Assembly: GCA_030789695.1 (NCBI GenBank)
Contig: CM061142.1
Coordinates: 800,783,610 to 800,847,609, forward strand
DNA from: Scilla litardierei
Lineage: Eukaryota > Streptophyta > Magnoliopsida > Asparagales > Asparagaceae
Length of the DNA: 64,000 bases
Reading direction: 5' to 3'
The notes below the pieces were generated by a model, which did not search any database, was not told where the DNA came from, and saw only the letters and a program-made list of their open reading frames with translations. Below, in pieces: positions 32,948 through 44,530 of this stretch. Every line of letters starts with the position of its first letter. Positions within the stretch are counted from its first letter, which is position 1. A program made the position numbers and the translations under genes.

Positions 32948-34512
32948 TTTAACTTTAAAATGCTGCAAAAGACCCAAAACCGAAGGTTCGATCAAAAATC
33001 ATCGCATAAAATTCTTATACACATAGTCATCATACATTTTCATGATTCATTAGTCTCGGCCAGCGGACCAACCAGGGAAATGGCTAGGTCATGCTTCACT
33101 ACCCCCAGACTAAGCTGAGGTGTCCCACAAACTAGTCCAAAAGACCACTGGTCGAATCATGATCCATTGAGATACTGAATCAATCGAATATGAAATTTCA
33201 GACTAGTTTAATATCACTCCCACTTGGAAAAAAATCCCACTTGGAATGATATTATTATATTTGATAAGTTACTTTCGAAAAATATTGAAGATGTTGCTCT
33301 AGAATCGGAAAGGTCTCTACGATTCCAATCACCATCTAGAACAACTTTCAATATTTCCCCCTCACTTATCAAACGATAGTACTCTTATAGTACTTCGCAG
33401 CGGAAAAGCATTTTTGAAAACGTATTTTCAAAAAATATTTTGCAAACGTATTTTGCAGTATTTTGAAAACGTATTTTTCAAATGCAAAAAGCGATATTTC
33501 AACTTAGTACCCTTATGATACTAGCGAAATATACGGCAGTCCCTGGCCATTGCCGGGGTTGAGCCGTAGCCGTGCCAAGGCCGGATCCCCCCTGAGGGGA
33601 TTTTTCTGCAAGCCATTGTCACCGGCTCCCGTATGGATCCAGGCGCTTCCCCCCGTATAGGAGAATTTTGCCGCAGACGACTGTCGTCGGCCCCGTATGG
33701 GCTAGCCATGCATGTCACATTCATACAAGCCCCCCCCCCCCCCCCCCGAAAAAAAAAATAGGGTCAACCGGGGCTCGGCACTGGCCAAGGCCGGGGCCGA
33801 CAATTGCCGGGCGTAGGCCTCGACCTGGCCCTGCAGGCCTTGTCCTGGCCCTGCAGGCCTTGTACTGGCCCTGGCCACTGCCAAGGGCCGGCCGCGGCCC
33901 TGGCAGAGGCCAGGGCCGGCCAGGGCGCCGGCCATGGCCTCTGCCAGGGCCGGCCAGGCCATGGCCTGAGGCCATGGCCCATATGGCCTTGGCCGGCCAC
34001 CCCCTTTCATGGGGTTGGCCGCACACCCCCGTCGGAGGGGTGGCCGTGGTGGTTATTGGCCGCATACCCCCGCCGGAGGGTGGTGCATTGCCTTCATAAG
34101 CCATTTGGCCATGGTGATCATGCACCAAATTTCATCTTCTCCATTGAGAATAACCACCATCGTCTTCTCCGATGAAGCACACGTTCGTCGAGAAAGTAGT
34201 TATTCTCTAATGGCCGTGTGCCAAAATGAAAAAATAACATACTTTAAAGTTCGTAAACTACACGCTCCACATGAAGAGAGCGCATATTCCCTTTTGAATG
34301 GAGACTCAGCATCCATGAAGAGTGCACGTTTGGAGAGTTCCTGCCATATCTGTAATGACAGAAGACCCTAACGTGAGAAGAACAACCGCTGCGTTCTCTC
34401 CGTCACGAAGCGTTCCTACCATATCCATAATGGTAGGATACCCATTCGTGAAAAAGACAACGCCTCGTTCATCGGTTCGACAGGGCGACGGTTTGACCGG
34501 GGCGAACCCGTA
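32948..34512 (-). other. Copia-3 leader with GC-rich hairpin region
   Basis: Noncoding 1.5-kb leader between primer site and gag. 33770-34100 is very GC-rich and built of GGCC-type palindromes; the strongest hairpin pairs CCCTGGCAGAGGCC (33898-33911) with GGCCTCTGCCAGGG (33936-33949). A run of 18 C followed by G and 10 A lies at 33730-33758. Open frames on both strands at 33668-34175 are products of the base composition. Confidence 0.8.
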
Positions 34513-35057
34513 TGGCTCTGATACCAATGTAGGATCCTGTCAAAACAAAGATGTTAGGATCGAATAATAAAGTAGATACTTACGTTTGCGTACATGGCAC
34601 AGTAATCTCTGAACTTTGCCCTCGGATTTGCCACAACGGTCGATACTTCGTCACGGAGGATCGAAGCAGAGTTTCACCGACTAAATCTCTATTTAGAAGA
34701 GGATTTTAATGGAAGGGAGAAGAAGAACATAAGATGCCTTTTGCAAACTTATGGCATGGAAAGTGTAGTATGAATGCCTTACCCTTGGGTCCTATTTATA
34801 GGCTTTAGGGGTAGTTATTGTAGGAAATAACTAAATATAAGCTTATTAGCATATATTAGCACATTCATTTATCCTCTTCTTCATTCACTTATCAAGTGCC
34901 TTTATGCACTTATAAAGTGACTTTTTCCACTTATCGAGTGGTCCTTTTCACACGAGAAAAGGTTCCCTCCGTGCACACTTTCGTGCACGCGACATCTGAG
35001 GTCCGTATACCCTCATACATCCCCTCATGGGTGTATTCATGTCGTCCATATCCAACA
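34513..35057 (-). repeat. Copia-3 primer site and 5' LTR
   Basis: The primer site, plus-strand TGGCTCTGATACCA (34513-34526), is the reverse complement of the initiator-Met site. The LTR is 34528-35057, followed by AATAG. Confidence 0.95.
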
Positions 35058-35062
35058 AATAG

Positions 35063-36722
35063 TACTTTAAAATAATTAAGAAGATAATTCCTAATTATCT
35101 TGCAAACTCAACCAACAATGCGGAAAAGTAAATATTGACAACAAAGAAATGCAATCGCAAACAAACAATTTAACGGGTTCGGATCCACCCAAGTCTTCCC
35201 GACTTGTTCCCGGTGATCCTACGTCCCAAACACCCGGATCCCCTCCGGATACTTGAGTTAGAAACTTCTAACTCAAATTTGCACTATGAAATACTTGTAG
35301 AAACCTCTACAAGATCAAATCATACACAAATCGAAATGTGACTCCCACAAACCGGGATCACAAACAAACTCTCACAACCGAGAGTAAAACACTTACAATA
35401 TCAAAGTAAATGAAATACGAAATTCTTACCGACAAAATCCTATGCCTTGAGTATACTTACGAATTAGGGCAAAACGGATTTTGGGGAAGATGAAGGCACC
35501 AAACCCTAGCAACAAGATGTAGATCAGCGATGGGAGCCTAGGGAGATGTTGATGACCTAGAATCAAGCTCTTGGCTTGGAAGGCTCACAATGGAGAGAAT
35601 CTCTCTTGAGGATATTGGCTCAAAGAGTGAGGGAGAGATTCTAGTGAGGAAGAGAGAGCTTAGAAATATCTTGAGAAAACTCCTCTCTTAGGTCTGAAAT
35701 AACTTTGATAATGGACCTCTAACCTTGCCTCAAACGAATCAGGTTTGTATTTATAGAGGCAAGAAAAATCGTGCTCAAAAGATTCCCAACGGTCATATTT
35801 CTGAAGCAGTTAGTCGGTCTAAGAAGGATCACATCTAGTCGGTCGGTGAATCAACATGAACCGACTAACAGCTCGACAGCCAAAAGAGAAAGTTCAGACA
35901 ATAAGGAACTAGTCGGTCTAAGAAGACTTACCAACCGACTAGTTTCACAACTAGTCGGTCGGTGAGTGTTCTTTGACCGACTAAGAGTCGAAATCGAATA
36001 GGCTGAATACAAGTACAGCTAGTCGGTTTAAGAACAACTTCCAACCGACTAGTTTCTCAACTAGTCAGTCTGTCGATGTGCTTTGACCGAATAACTGTAA
36101 ACAGTAAGATAGGCTGTATAGAGGCAATGATAACTAGTCGGTCTGAGAAGGATTCCTAATAGACTAGATCGTCATCTAGTCAGTCGGTGAACCTTCTTGG
36201 ACGGACTAATTGATCAACAGGGAAAGAGCTGAAATGAGCGAGGACATCTAGTCGGTTCATGAAGAGTTGCCGACCGACTAGATCGACATCTAGTCGGTTG
36301 GTACTTCTACTTGAACCAACTAAGATGCACTAGAAGCCGAGGGAAGAAGCGATTGGCTTCGGGAAAGTTTCTAATGGCTTCTAAGATAATCTTAGCTCTA
36401 AGATATGAGCGAAATGAAGATTATAATGTAAGTCCTACTCAAGGCTTAACATTTTATTCTATGAAGCTAGAAGACAATAAATATAAACAAGACGAACCGT
36501 CTTCAAAGCTTCAATCTTCACTCTTGACTTCAATAAAACTCCTTGAGCTTCAACGAAGCTTCAGGCACACAATCACGCGTATTGAGAAGTCTTGAGACGT
36601 CGCTTTTGATGTACGTATTCTTTTGGCGACGATCTCCATAACTGTGCTCACAAAGAGTTAGTACGAGATATTTATGTTTGCTCATCATCCAAAAACCAAA
36701 TCTGGTGAATCAATACTCAACA
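35063..36722 (-). repeat. SireA right LTR, second piece
   Basis: It continues 26200-26248 after Copia-3 and aligns with 17105-18780, including the palindrome array (35805-36330). It has a short loss near 35830 relative to the left LTR. It ends ATACTCAACA and is followed by ACTTG (36723-36727), which completes the SireA target duplication in Copia-2. Confidence 0.93.
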
Positions 36723-36727
36723 ACTTG

Positions 36728-37437
36728 GTCCAAAAGTCCCTTATCTGAGTGCTATTGGAGCACTTCTATATCTGGCCAACTGCACGCGTCCTGATACAGC
36801 GTTCGCAGTAAATTTACTAGCCAGATACAGTGCAGTGCCTACACAGTGCCACTGGACCGAGGGTAATCACCTTATGCGCTACCTCCAAAGGTCAACAGAT
36901 TTGGGACTCTTTTACAAAAATGGATTATCCTCCGCACTTGTTGGTTATGCTGATGCAGGTTACAGGTCTGATCCCCACAATGCAAAGTCACAGACATGGT
37001 ACATGTTTACCCATGGTGGGACAGCCATTTCCTGGAGATCCGTTAAGCAAACCATGACGGCGACCTCATCCAATCACTCAGAGGTCATCACCATCCATGA
37101 AGCAAGCAGAGAATGTGTCTGGCTACGGTCAATTGTAAATCACATCGTGGTGACGACCGGTTGAAGTCTGGGGACCTTGAACCTACTACCATGTTTAAGG
37201 ACAATGCTGCTTACATAGCTCAGCTACGAGGTGGCTACATTAAAGGCGACAGAATGAAGTATATTTCCCCGAAATTCTTTTAGACACACGAGCTATAGAG
37301 AGATGGCGTGATCGCGTTAGACAAGTACAATCATGTAACAACCTGACAGACTTGTTCACCAAAGCACTTCCTACTGTTACTTTTAGAAAGTTTGTACAGA
37401 AAATTGGGATGAGGCGCCTAAGATATCTGAAAGCCTG
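36728..37437 (+). pseudogene. pol: Copia-2 pol, second part (RT end and RNase H)
   Basis: The frame reads YLSAIGALLYLANCTRPDTA, then RYLQRSTDLGLFY, GYADAGYRSDPHNAKSQT (RNase H start), SWRSVKQTMTATSSNHSEVI and HEASRECVWLRSIV. After a stop near 37163 further pieces follow (DNAAYIAQLRGGYIKG). Several later stops end it near 37437. Unlike Copia-1 and Copia-5, it still has the C-terminal half of RNase H, in decayed form. Confidence 0.88.
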
Positions 37438-37794
37438 AGTGCTTGTACAGATCAAGTGGAGTTAGAGAGTGTTTGTACTCTTTTTCCTTAACTATGGTTT
37501 TTCCCACAGGGTTTTCCATAGCTAAAGGTTTTAACAAGGCAAACCTTATCAACTCAGAATCCCGAAGTATCCACCCCATGTGAGAATCCTACTACACTCA
37601 GAATCCTGAAGTATTCACGAGCAGAGTCCACACCTATTGCTGGATAGGGGGAGTGTTGTGAATGGATATTACTGAGTTGGTTAGGATCACGTCTTATCTT
37701 ATAGATAAGACCGTATCTATTGTATCTTATCCGTATACACTCCTCCTCTACTATAAATAAAGAGCTGGGGGTTCCTCCCCCAGATGATGATACA
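37438..37794 (+). repeat. Copia-2 3' noncoding region, polypurine tract and 3' LTR
   Basis: It contains the motif TTTTTCCCACAGGGTTTTCC (near 37498), the tract GGATAGGGGGAG (37642-37653) and the LTR 37654-37794, which ends ATGATGATACA. Confidence 0.92.
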
Positions 37795-38050
37795 TAACAT
37801 ATTTTAATTAAAATAATTCTTAATTATTTTAATTTACTTTCTTGAATTAATTTGCATAAACAGTTGTTATCTAATAACAAAAAACATGTAAATTAAAAAA
37901 TTCTAAATTTGCACATTAATTAATTTCTACAAATTAAAAATTGCAATGAAAAAGAATTAATCTTTAGAAGATTTTATTAATTTCTGCAATTAAAGATTTA
38001 ATTTTTCATTTTAGAAAATTAAAAATTGAGATTTTATTTGAATTCTATAG
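37795..38050 (-). other. AT-rich stretch, perhaps leader of the next LTR element
   Basis: Very AT-rich with AATTAA repeats and no coding frame. It lies on the internal side of a minus-strand primer site at 38053, so it may be that element's leader. Confidence 0.4.
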
Positions 38051-39000
38051 ATGGACTCTGATACAATTGTAAGTCTACATGGCTATGATTTCTAATCAAA
38101 TTAGGAAAAGCAGACCCGATGAAATACAAAAAAAATTAGTTCTGGCGCAAAACTCAAAAAATTATAGAACTCATAAATTAAAGCTGTTGAATACGAACCG
38201 TATCTTTACGCAAATATTATTTCGCGATAATTGTTCTCTAAAAACTTCGGTGAAGATATTTGATCTCCAAATAAACGAACATGATAGTAGTTTTGTTTTC
38301 ATGACAAAACCCCTCACGATCCACGAACTCTCTAAAAACTCAAACTCGATTTAAAACATTGGTAGTATTTGAGAGAGAGAGAAGGAAGAAACCACTTCTT
38401 TTGGGATAGAAAAATTATACCTCAAATCTTGATGTTACTTTCCTCTTTTTTGTTTTTCTTGAATTGGATGCCTTTGAGAGGAGGAGAGGACTCCTTTATA
38501 TAGTGCTAGGATCTCAAGAGTCCTCTTATCTTATTAGATGTAAGACTAAAAAAGATTCCATGAAAACCACTTATCTTTATGAGTTCTAGTTTGAGTTGAA
38601 CTGTACATTTTGGTATAATCATGATCTAATAATTAGATCAAAGCCAATCAAAATTAAACCTATACACCTCCAAACTAAATCCATGTCTAGGCGATGGTGT
38701 GCCATCACAATCCACCATCAAATGGTGGCCACAAACTACGGGCTAGCCTACAGCTTGCCACTAGCTGGCCAATCGCCCGCCAGTGGTTGGCTATTATCCA
38801 GCCAATGGTTATCGATCATCCGTCCAGTTTTCTGGTGATGCTGTTTCATCACTGGTGACAGTCTAGGCTTAGTTTTCATGGGTTTTCATCTGTCTTTTTG
38901 GAGAAAGTGTTTGTAACTCTTTATAAACACTTTGCGCTTACATCTGCTACACTTTTCGATGAGCTCCTCTCTCACAATCAAGATGATTACAACTCCTTGT
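38051..39000 (-). repeat. Probable minus-strand LTR with primer site
   Basis: GGACTCTGATACAA at 38053-38066 is the reverse complement of an initiator-Met primer site with a mismatch. Next to it the plus strand starts TGTAAGTCTAC (38068), as an LTR end should. A minus-strand TATA box (CTATATAAAGGAG) lies near 38493-38503, with palindrome-rich sequence upstream (38730-38850, GCCAGTGGTTGGC and similar). The other LTR end is not identified; 39000 is approximate. The frame at 38079 is not considered a gene. Confidence 0.5.
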
Positions 39001-39029
39001 TATCATTTGTGTATATATTATATACTTCA

Positions 39030-39063
<34 letters not shown>
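39030..39063. repeat. ATT microsatellite
   Basis: About eleven ATT units directly abut the Copia-5 LTR end. Confidence 0.95.
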
Positions 39064-39064
<1 letters not shown>

Positions 39065-39177
39065 GTTGTAAACCATGGCGGCTACGGAACCCCGTAGCCC
39101 TGTATTTATAGGAATAGGGTTACATAATGGGTGGATACCCACTAACGGGTTGGGCCTCCAAAAGCCCGTTTATAACA
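39064..39177 (-). repeat. Copia-5 3' LTR (114 bp)
   Basis: The plus-strand ends are TGTTGTAAACC and CGTTTATAACA. It is preceded on the minus strand by the purine tract GGATAAGGGGAAG (39178-39190). It holds a minus-strand TATA box (TATAAATACAGGG). No second copy exists in the window, so the length rests on the ends alone. Confidence 0.7.
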
Positions 39178-39658
39178 CTTCCCCTTATCCATCCATTGTT
39201 GTAAGCCGTGATGAACGCTTCAGGGTTCATAGAGCTTATCTGATCATGGGTCTATGGATACTTCTGGATCCCAAGTTTAAGAGTACTTGCCTCGTTAAAA
39301 CCTTTGCCAAGGAAAACCCAGTGGGAAAAACCAATGTCTAGGGGAAAAGAGTACAAGTCTCTGTAACTTCCCCTGATCGATGGATATCACTAGAGGTGGA
39401 TACTTCTGGATCCTAAGTTAGGGATAACTGCCTCGTTAAAACCTTTAGCTATGGAAAACCCAGTGGGAAAAACCAATAGCCAAGGAAAAAGAGTACAGTT
39501 TCCGTAACTTCCCCTGATTAGTGGAAGTATTTAGGGGGTGGATTCTTCTGGATCCAGAGTCAATGAGGTTGCCTCGTTAAAACCTTTAGCTATGGAAAAC
39601 CCAGTGGGAAAAACCAATAGCCAAGGGAAAAGAGTACAACACTACATTTGACTCCCCC
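39178..39658 (-). repeat. Threefold repeat of the Copia-5 3' region
   Basis: Three units of about 140-175 bp (roughly 39193-39366, 39367-39511, 39512-39658). Each has GGATCC, TGCCTCGTTAAAACCTTT, AAACCCAGTGGGAAAAACCA and a purine tract of the type GATCAGGGGAAG or GATCAGGGGGAG. Copia-1 and Copia-2 have this module once. Confidence 0.88.
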
Positions 39659-40320
39659 TGATCTGTACAAGCTGCAGGCTTACAGATCTCCTAGGCAACT
39701 ATACATCAATCTCTTACAGTGTTCTGATAATAAGTACAAAGTACAAGGCATCGCTCACCTATACAATACATCGCTCATCTATACAAGTATCTCTCATCTA
39801 TGGCAGCTACTGAATCTGAGGGATCTCTTCTGAAGAGGAGTGGTCTGCAGACTCGGTAGGTAGCACCACGTCTCTGACCCAGTCGTCACTGTGTCTGCGA
39901 TGTACTGCAGGACCTGGCTGTGCGTACTTATAATTTGCTTCTTGGATTGATGAGCCTCTCGGGATGGTGGGATTGATGTTGCCTTGGAAGCATGCTTTGC
40001 TGGTCTCCAGGAGTTGGTCGCTTCTTTGTTGCAGTCATCGCGATGATCTGTAACCTGTATCTGCAAATACATTTAACATGTTGGATGATCCTTGACCCTT
40101 GGAGATAGCGCAGAAGCTACATATCTCTGGTCCAGTGGTGCGCTGCAGGTGCTGCACTGTATCTGGTTAAAGGGTTTACTGCAAGATAAAGGAGTGTACA
40201 AAAGACATTTGAGTAAGGCACTTCAGGACCTAGGATATCCTTCCCCTCTTCCAGCGAACGGAAGGGGTCTTAATATGCATCCATACAACCAGTAGGTGTA
40301 TTGGTGGATTGCAATTTTCC
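39659..40320 (-). pseudogene. pol: Copia-5 RT end and shortened RNase H
   Basis: The minus strand reads DPFRSLEEGKDILGPEVPYS near 40270-40200, the end of reverse transcriptase as in Copia-2, then a TRYSAAPAAHHWT-like piece near 40120. RNase H follows in decayed form (SWRPAKHASKATS near 40010), and the tail matches Copia-1. The 92-codon frame at 39794-40072 is part of this remnant. Confidence 0.75.
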
Positions 40321-40665
40321 ATGTTTCTTCATCGACTGGATGATAATTTCATCTTCTGGATGGTAATTCATCTGCTGGATGATTATTCATCTTCTGGATG
40401 ATTATTCATCTTCGAGATGATGGTTTCATCTTCGGGATGATTATTCATCTTCGGGATGAAGGTTTCATCTTCGGGATGATAATTCATCTTCGGGATGATG
40501 GTTTCATCTTCGGGATGATAATTCATCTTCGGGATGAAGGTTTCATCTTCAGGATGATAATTCATCTTCGGGATGAAGGTTTCATCTTCAGGATGATAAT
40601 TCATCTTCGGGATGATGGTTTCATCTTCGGGATGATAATTCATCTTCAGGATGATTATTCATAAG
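40321..40665. repeat. 39-bp minisatellite within Copia-5 pol
   Basis: About seven to eight copies of a 39-bp dimer built from ATGATAATTCATCTTCGGG and ATGATGGTTTCATCTTCGGG. The unit length is a multiple of three, so both strands are open (13-residue repeats such as MNYHPEDETIIPK). It appears to be a local expansion in dead pol sequence. Confidence 0.92.
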
Positions 40666-43600
40666 GGTATGTTGTCACATCATCCATAGCAACATAGCCT
40701 AAAATTATCTTTGCTAATCGCATGTGTTTCGCAATCATGACCAGGGAGCCTGATGCATCAGTTTAATTAATTTTGTAAGTGAGTTAAACTCATCTTACAT
40801 GGTTACTTCCTGGTTTCTGTGAAATAAACCTCTAAGGCTATATCGTTTTGCTTATAGCATACGATTTTATTTATTTATACAATACTCGATAGCCCACAGG
40901 TTTGATATCTTTTGATATCAGGACTTCAGGTCCAAACACTTCACATTTCATAAGTGAGTCCAGCTCAACTTATTATTGCCTCGTTCCACATAATTTGGCC
41001 AAATTTCTGCGTTTGCTTCAGGAAACGGAGATTGTGAACGATATCAATGGCAAAATGAAATGTGAGTAATTGTCGACAAGTGTGTTTTATCCAAATACCT
41101 CTCCGTGTACGTACATTATTCAATTTATTCTAGATTTATCTCTTCTGGAGGTTCTGGAAAGGGAGAGGATATGGAGATGAGCTCACTTTCCTGTGGTGGT
41201 ATTGTTTTAGGGTCTCGTGGTATGTCCTCTCATCCATTGAGGATATCCACTTCTGCTACTGGTAGATTGCATCCATTATAGTTGGTATGTCAATCCTAGC
41301 TGGATTTTTAGTAGCAGGGATGTGTGAATTTGACAATATTTATATTGTCAGTAGCTATGTCTGATAACTGTTTAACAGTTTCATAAGTTTGGATCTTCAG
41401 GATCTCATCACTATTCATGATAATCAGATCATAGGTATTAATGTTTTAAATGGTCCATGGTGGTGATATGGGGATGTATACTCATCATGGCTCCATCGAT
41501 AAGATGTGCACTAAACGCTTCCCCCGTTAGGGGTTCTCGAAAACTGTTTATATGAGGTGATCAGGCTCATATAAATAGTTTCTAAGGAGGTGTTCTGATG
41601 GTTTTCATGTCCCCACATGGTCACCTACAACTGGATTTCTAGTGGACATGTAATCCGTTTAAATCATTTTAATGATTTACATATAACCCATTTCTGGGTG
41701 TGAGCACAAAGCTTCAGGGTGTTCAATTTTCTTCCAGTTGTTAAATATAATTGATTTCCCAGTGTTATCCCAAAAATCCGCAATAAGCTCGACTTCAATG
41801 AAGTTGAGCATAGAACTAGGGATATGAACCCGTCAAGGCTCCATGTATAAGATGTGCTCTAATGCCTCCCCCGTTTGGGGATCTCGGAATATATTCATCT
41901 AGGATGGTTAGTCCCGATGAATAAGTTCCACTGCGGCATTTTTGAGGGTGGTATGAGGGTAAGTAAAAGCCCAACCAATATCCCAGTAAGGTAGTATGTC
42001 CGTTGTGATTAATGATAATCTAGACTGCGGTTGGATAACAAGGTTTTGATTATGACCATTTTAAGAGGATATATAGATGAGTACTCTAAGGTACATCATC
42101 AGCCATATGTAGGGAGTGTGTGAGTCCACTTTTATCCCTCAAATACTCTCAAGAGGCCTAAAGGTCTCATTCTTCTAATGATAGTATATCATCTTAAATT
42201 CGTTTGAGGAAGTGAGGAGAGTCAATGTCCACGTGAATGGAGATGATCTCGTAATCATTTTTCCCTTTTGAATGGGATAATGAGAGTTTCACCCTTTTTT
42301 TTGAAGAATCTTCGGGTTCGTCTGGTTAATGATGTCTTGCATCATCAATCCAGGGTGACATCGATCCAAAGTTGGTCGATTCTGGACACTTCTGGAGTTC
42401 CAAACTAATTCCTCTGTTCGAATTTATGTGGGACTTTTGAACGTCCATTAAAATGCTCAAGTTAATTTTGTCCGGTAATAGGTGAACTCGGTTCAAATTG
42501 TGAAGGATTACATCTTCACAATGACTATTATGCGGATCATAGTTGGATAAAGCTTCAGGCTTTATTGGTTTCTTGAGTCTTTAGGGATTTCATTTTGACG
42601 AATATCCTTTGAAACTTTATAAGTTTCAGAGAGTACATGGCATCCTCATTTTAGGAGTATTCAGGATGACAAATCATTTACAGTAAAATAAAATGCGTAA
42701 AAAGCACATATATACTGCAAGAGAATACTACTAATAATTATGTTAGAGCAACAAGTTTCATAGTATGATGTGTGTTCCAGAAAGAAAACGTGCGTCCACA
42801 ATTGTGCTCATTTTAGACTTATATTATGACAACAGATCAAATTTGTTTTCAAAGTTTATTTATCCTCGGGGAGTAGGTAAATATACATAAGGTCAATTGA
42901 CTTTCGTCGTTTAGACTAGATATGTATATATTTTATATGGCATAAGTTAATGCCCATTTATGTTGCAAAAAGCATTATGGGTCTTGTCAGAACTTCTGGT
43001 CTGATATTGGTTTGCCATTGCATACTCCATATCGAGGTACGTCATATCTTCCCTTTCTCATTTTGTTCAAGACTTCCCCTGTTTTCAGTCTTCCTTATTG
43101 TCATTTATAAGGGAGAATGAATAATGGTCTTACGAAATAGACACATACAAGGGAAATGAGTTAGTCTCTATAGTTCCACTTTCTAATTTATGAGGGACTT
43201 TTTAAAAGTCGATTTGAAAACTCAAGTATGGTCTACAGGCTATTTTTATTGAGTCATTCAAGTATTGTGTGGATATAGATTCATGCTCAAGGGGAAACAA
43301 ATACGTGGCTACGAAGTTTATAATTTCTCACTTATTTATTAAGCTACGACTTCGGGCGTACGCTTAAAAATAAGGCTAGATTCAAGAATCATACCTTGTA
43401 GAGTGAGATTACTCTAAAAGAGTTTAGCGGTGTTATGACAACTGCTGGTGTCAATATTGGTTTTTACAAACCATAGGTCTGAGAGATCTATTTTACCGCA
43501 AAATGCGTATCTCTAAAAGAAATCGCATAAATGGTTTTCGTATAATCCATCGTATTTGTTAATGTTTATTAGGGTGAAAGGGTGTTGACTTTTGATTTGA

Positions 43601-44251
43601 TTTTGAACTTCAGGTTCATTTTGATTTTGAACTCCTGGTTCATTTTGTCAAAAAGGATATGATATTAAACTTTTTGAAATCATTATTGGTTTGTTTTCAT
43701 AAAATATCGTCATGTCATGGGCATGAGTATGAGCAAGCGATGATCATATAAGAGTGCAAAATGCAACAATTAATGATTTATTATACGCATAGAATGAAGC
43801 TTGTATGCAAAAAGATATGCTCAATAAAATAGTTGAAAGAAACTAAATTATCATTGCAAATAAATCAAGCATGTGGGCTTAAGAATATATGCTCAGCTAA
43901 CATGAATTGAAACATATATACATGTTATTTATATTCTGCAGGTATATAAATAATTTTATCTCAGACATATATTTATGCTACAGGCATTAAAAATATACTA
44001 TAGAGATTTTACCATGCTAAAGAAAATGTTCATCACAGAACATTAAATGTGCGACATGCATATAATTTTCTACGCATGCATTTATAGTGTTTAAGCGAAA
44101 ATTCATGCTGGGGGCAATAAAAATATACAACATCGCATCTCAGAGAAATGCAGCAGGCATTTAATTGCAGATATATAATCATCACAAGCAGTTTTATTCA
44201 TCGCATGCATTCTTATGGGGGAAATGAAAATATTTTCGTTTAATAATTATT
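40666..44251 (-). pseudogene. pol: Copia-5 pol interior, strongly decayed
   Basis: Only short anchors can be read on the minus strand: the linker with PARIDIP near 41280-41320, and the pre-integrase end (MQDIINQTNPKILQKKG) near 42290-42350. They are in the right order for copia pol. I could not find gag. From about 42500 to 44250 the sequence is AT-rich with no frames; a short tandem repeat (TTTTGAACTTCAGGTTCATT) lies near 43600-43645. Confidence 0.6.
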
Positions 44252-44314
44252 GGACCACTGGGCAACGTCATACACCGTTAGGTTAGTTGACTAACAGCAG
44301 AGCGGTCGTAGGAT
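44252..44314 (-). promoter_or_regulatory. Conserved folded leader block, Copia-5 copy
   Basis: On the minus strand: GATCCTACGACCGCTCTG, GTTAGTCAACTAACCTAACG, GTGTATGACGTTGCCC, GTGGTCC. The outer stem GACCGC/GTGGTC is kept; the inner stem has a C-to-T change that still allows a G-U pair. Confidence 0.8.
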
Positions 44315-44530
44315 CTTTCTAATTATTAAACGAATGATAATCAGATAATCCAACCAAAAATGCGATGAATTAAAAACGTGTAATTTATCCAGATTTTTAA
44401 GGAAAAAGAAATCGTGATTAAATCTGAAAAAAGTTTTGAAAAATAGAAAATTTTTGGGGTCAAACCCTAGTTAGGGTTTTTCTTCGCGTGAGCTGCCGCT
44501 TCTGGCGGCTAGGGTTTCTGGATACGTGTG
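44315..44530 (-). other. Rest of the Copia-5 leader up to the Athila junction
   Basis: AT-rich then CCGCTTCTGGCGG-type sequence; no gene. Confidence 0.5.

Larger units (their letters stand above)
26249..35057 (-). mobile_element. Copia-3: near-complete copia element in the SireA LTR
   Basis: LTRs at 26249-26799 (551 bp) and 34528-35057 (530 bp) start TGTAGGATCCTG and end ATATCCAACA (plus strand). There is a perfect 5-bp duplication AATAG (26244-26248, 35058-35062). The canonical primer site TGGTATCAGAGCCA lies on the minus strand at 34513-34526. The LTRs differ at about a dozen sites plus one extra 21-bp tandem copy in the left one. Gag-pol is one frame broken by three stops and a hAT insertion. 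Confidence 0.96.
36723..37794 (+). mobile_element. Copia-2, right part
   Basis: It resumes at ACTTG and continues exactly where 17055 stopped, through the end of reverse transcriptase, RNase H, the 3' noncoding region and the 3' LTR (37654-37794). Confidence 0.93.
39064..44530 (-). mobile_element. Copia-5: decayed short-LTR copia element
   Basis: Minus-strand relative of Copia-1. It has a 3' LTR of only 114 bp (39064-39177), a triplicated 3' region, RNase H and RT remnants with the same shortened end as Copia-1, and the conserved leader block at 44252-44314. The 5' LTR is not in the window; the leader is cut at about 44530 by the Athila-type element. Confidence 0.85.

Noticed and set aside
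33668..34175. Proline/alanine/glycine-rich frames on both strands
   Set aside because: Same cause: the GC-rich Copia-3 leader.
11165..37799. A target duplication for Copia-2
   Set aside because: The flanks GATTT and TAACA do not match, so none is claimed.
38079..38354. 91-codon frame
   Set aside because: It lies within a probable LTR next to a primer site, and no homology is recognisable.
40383..40664. Repeat proteins MNYHPEDETIIPK and MIIHLRDDGFIFG
   Set aside because: The minisatellite unit is 39 bp, so any frame stays open; both strands are open, and it sits in dead pol.
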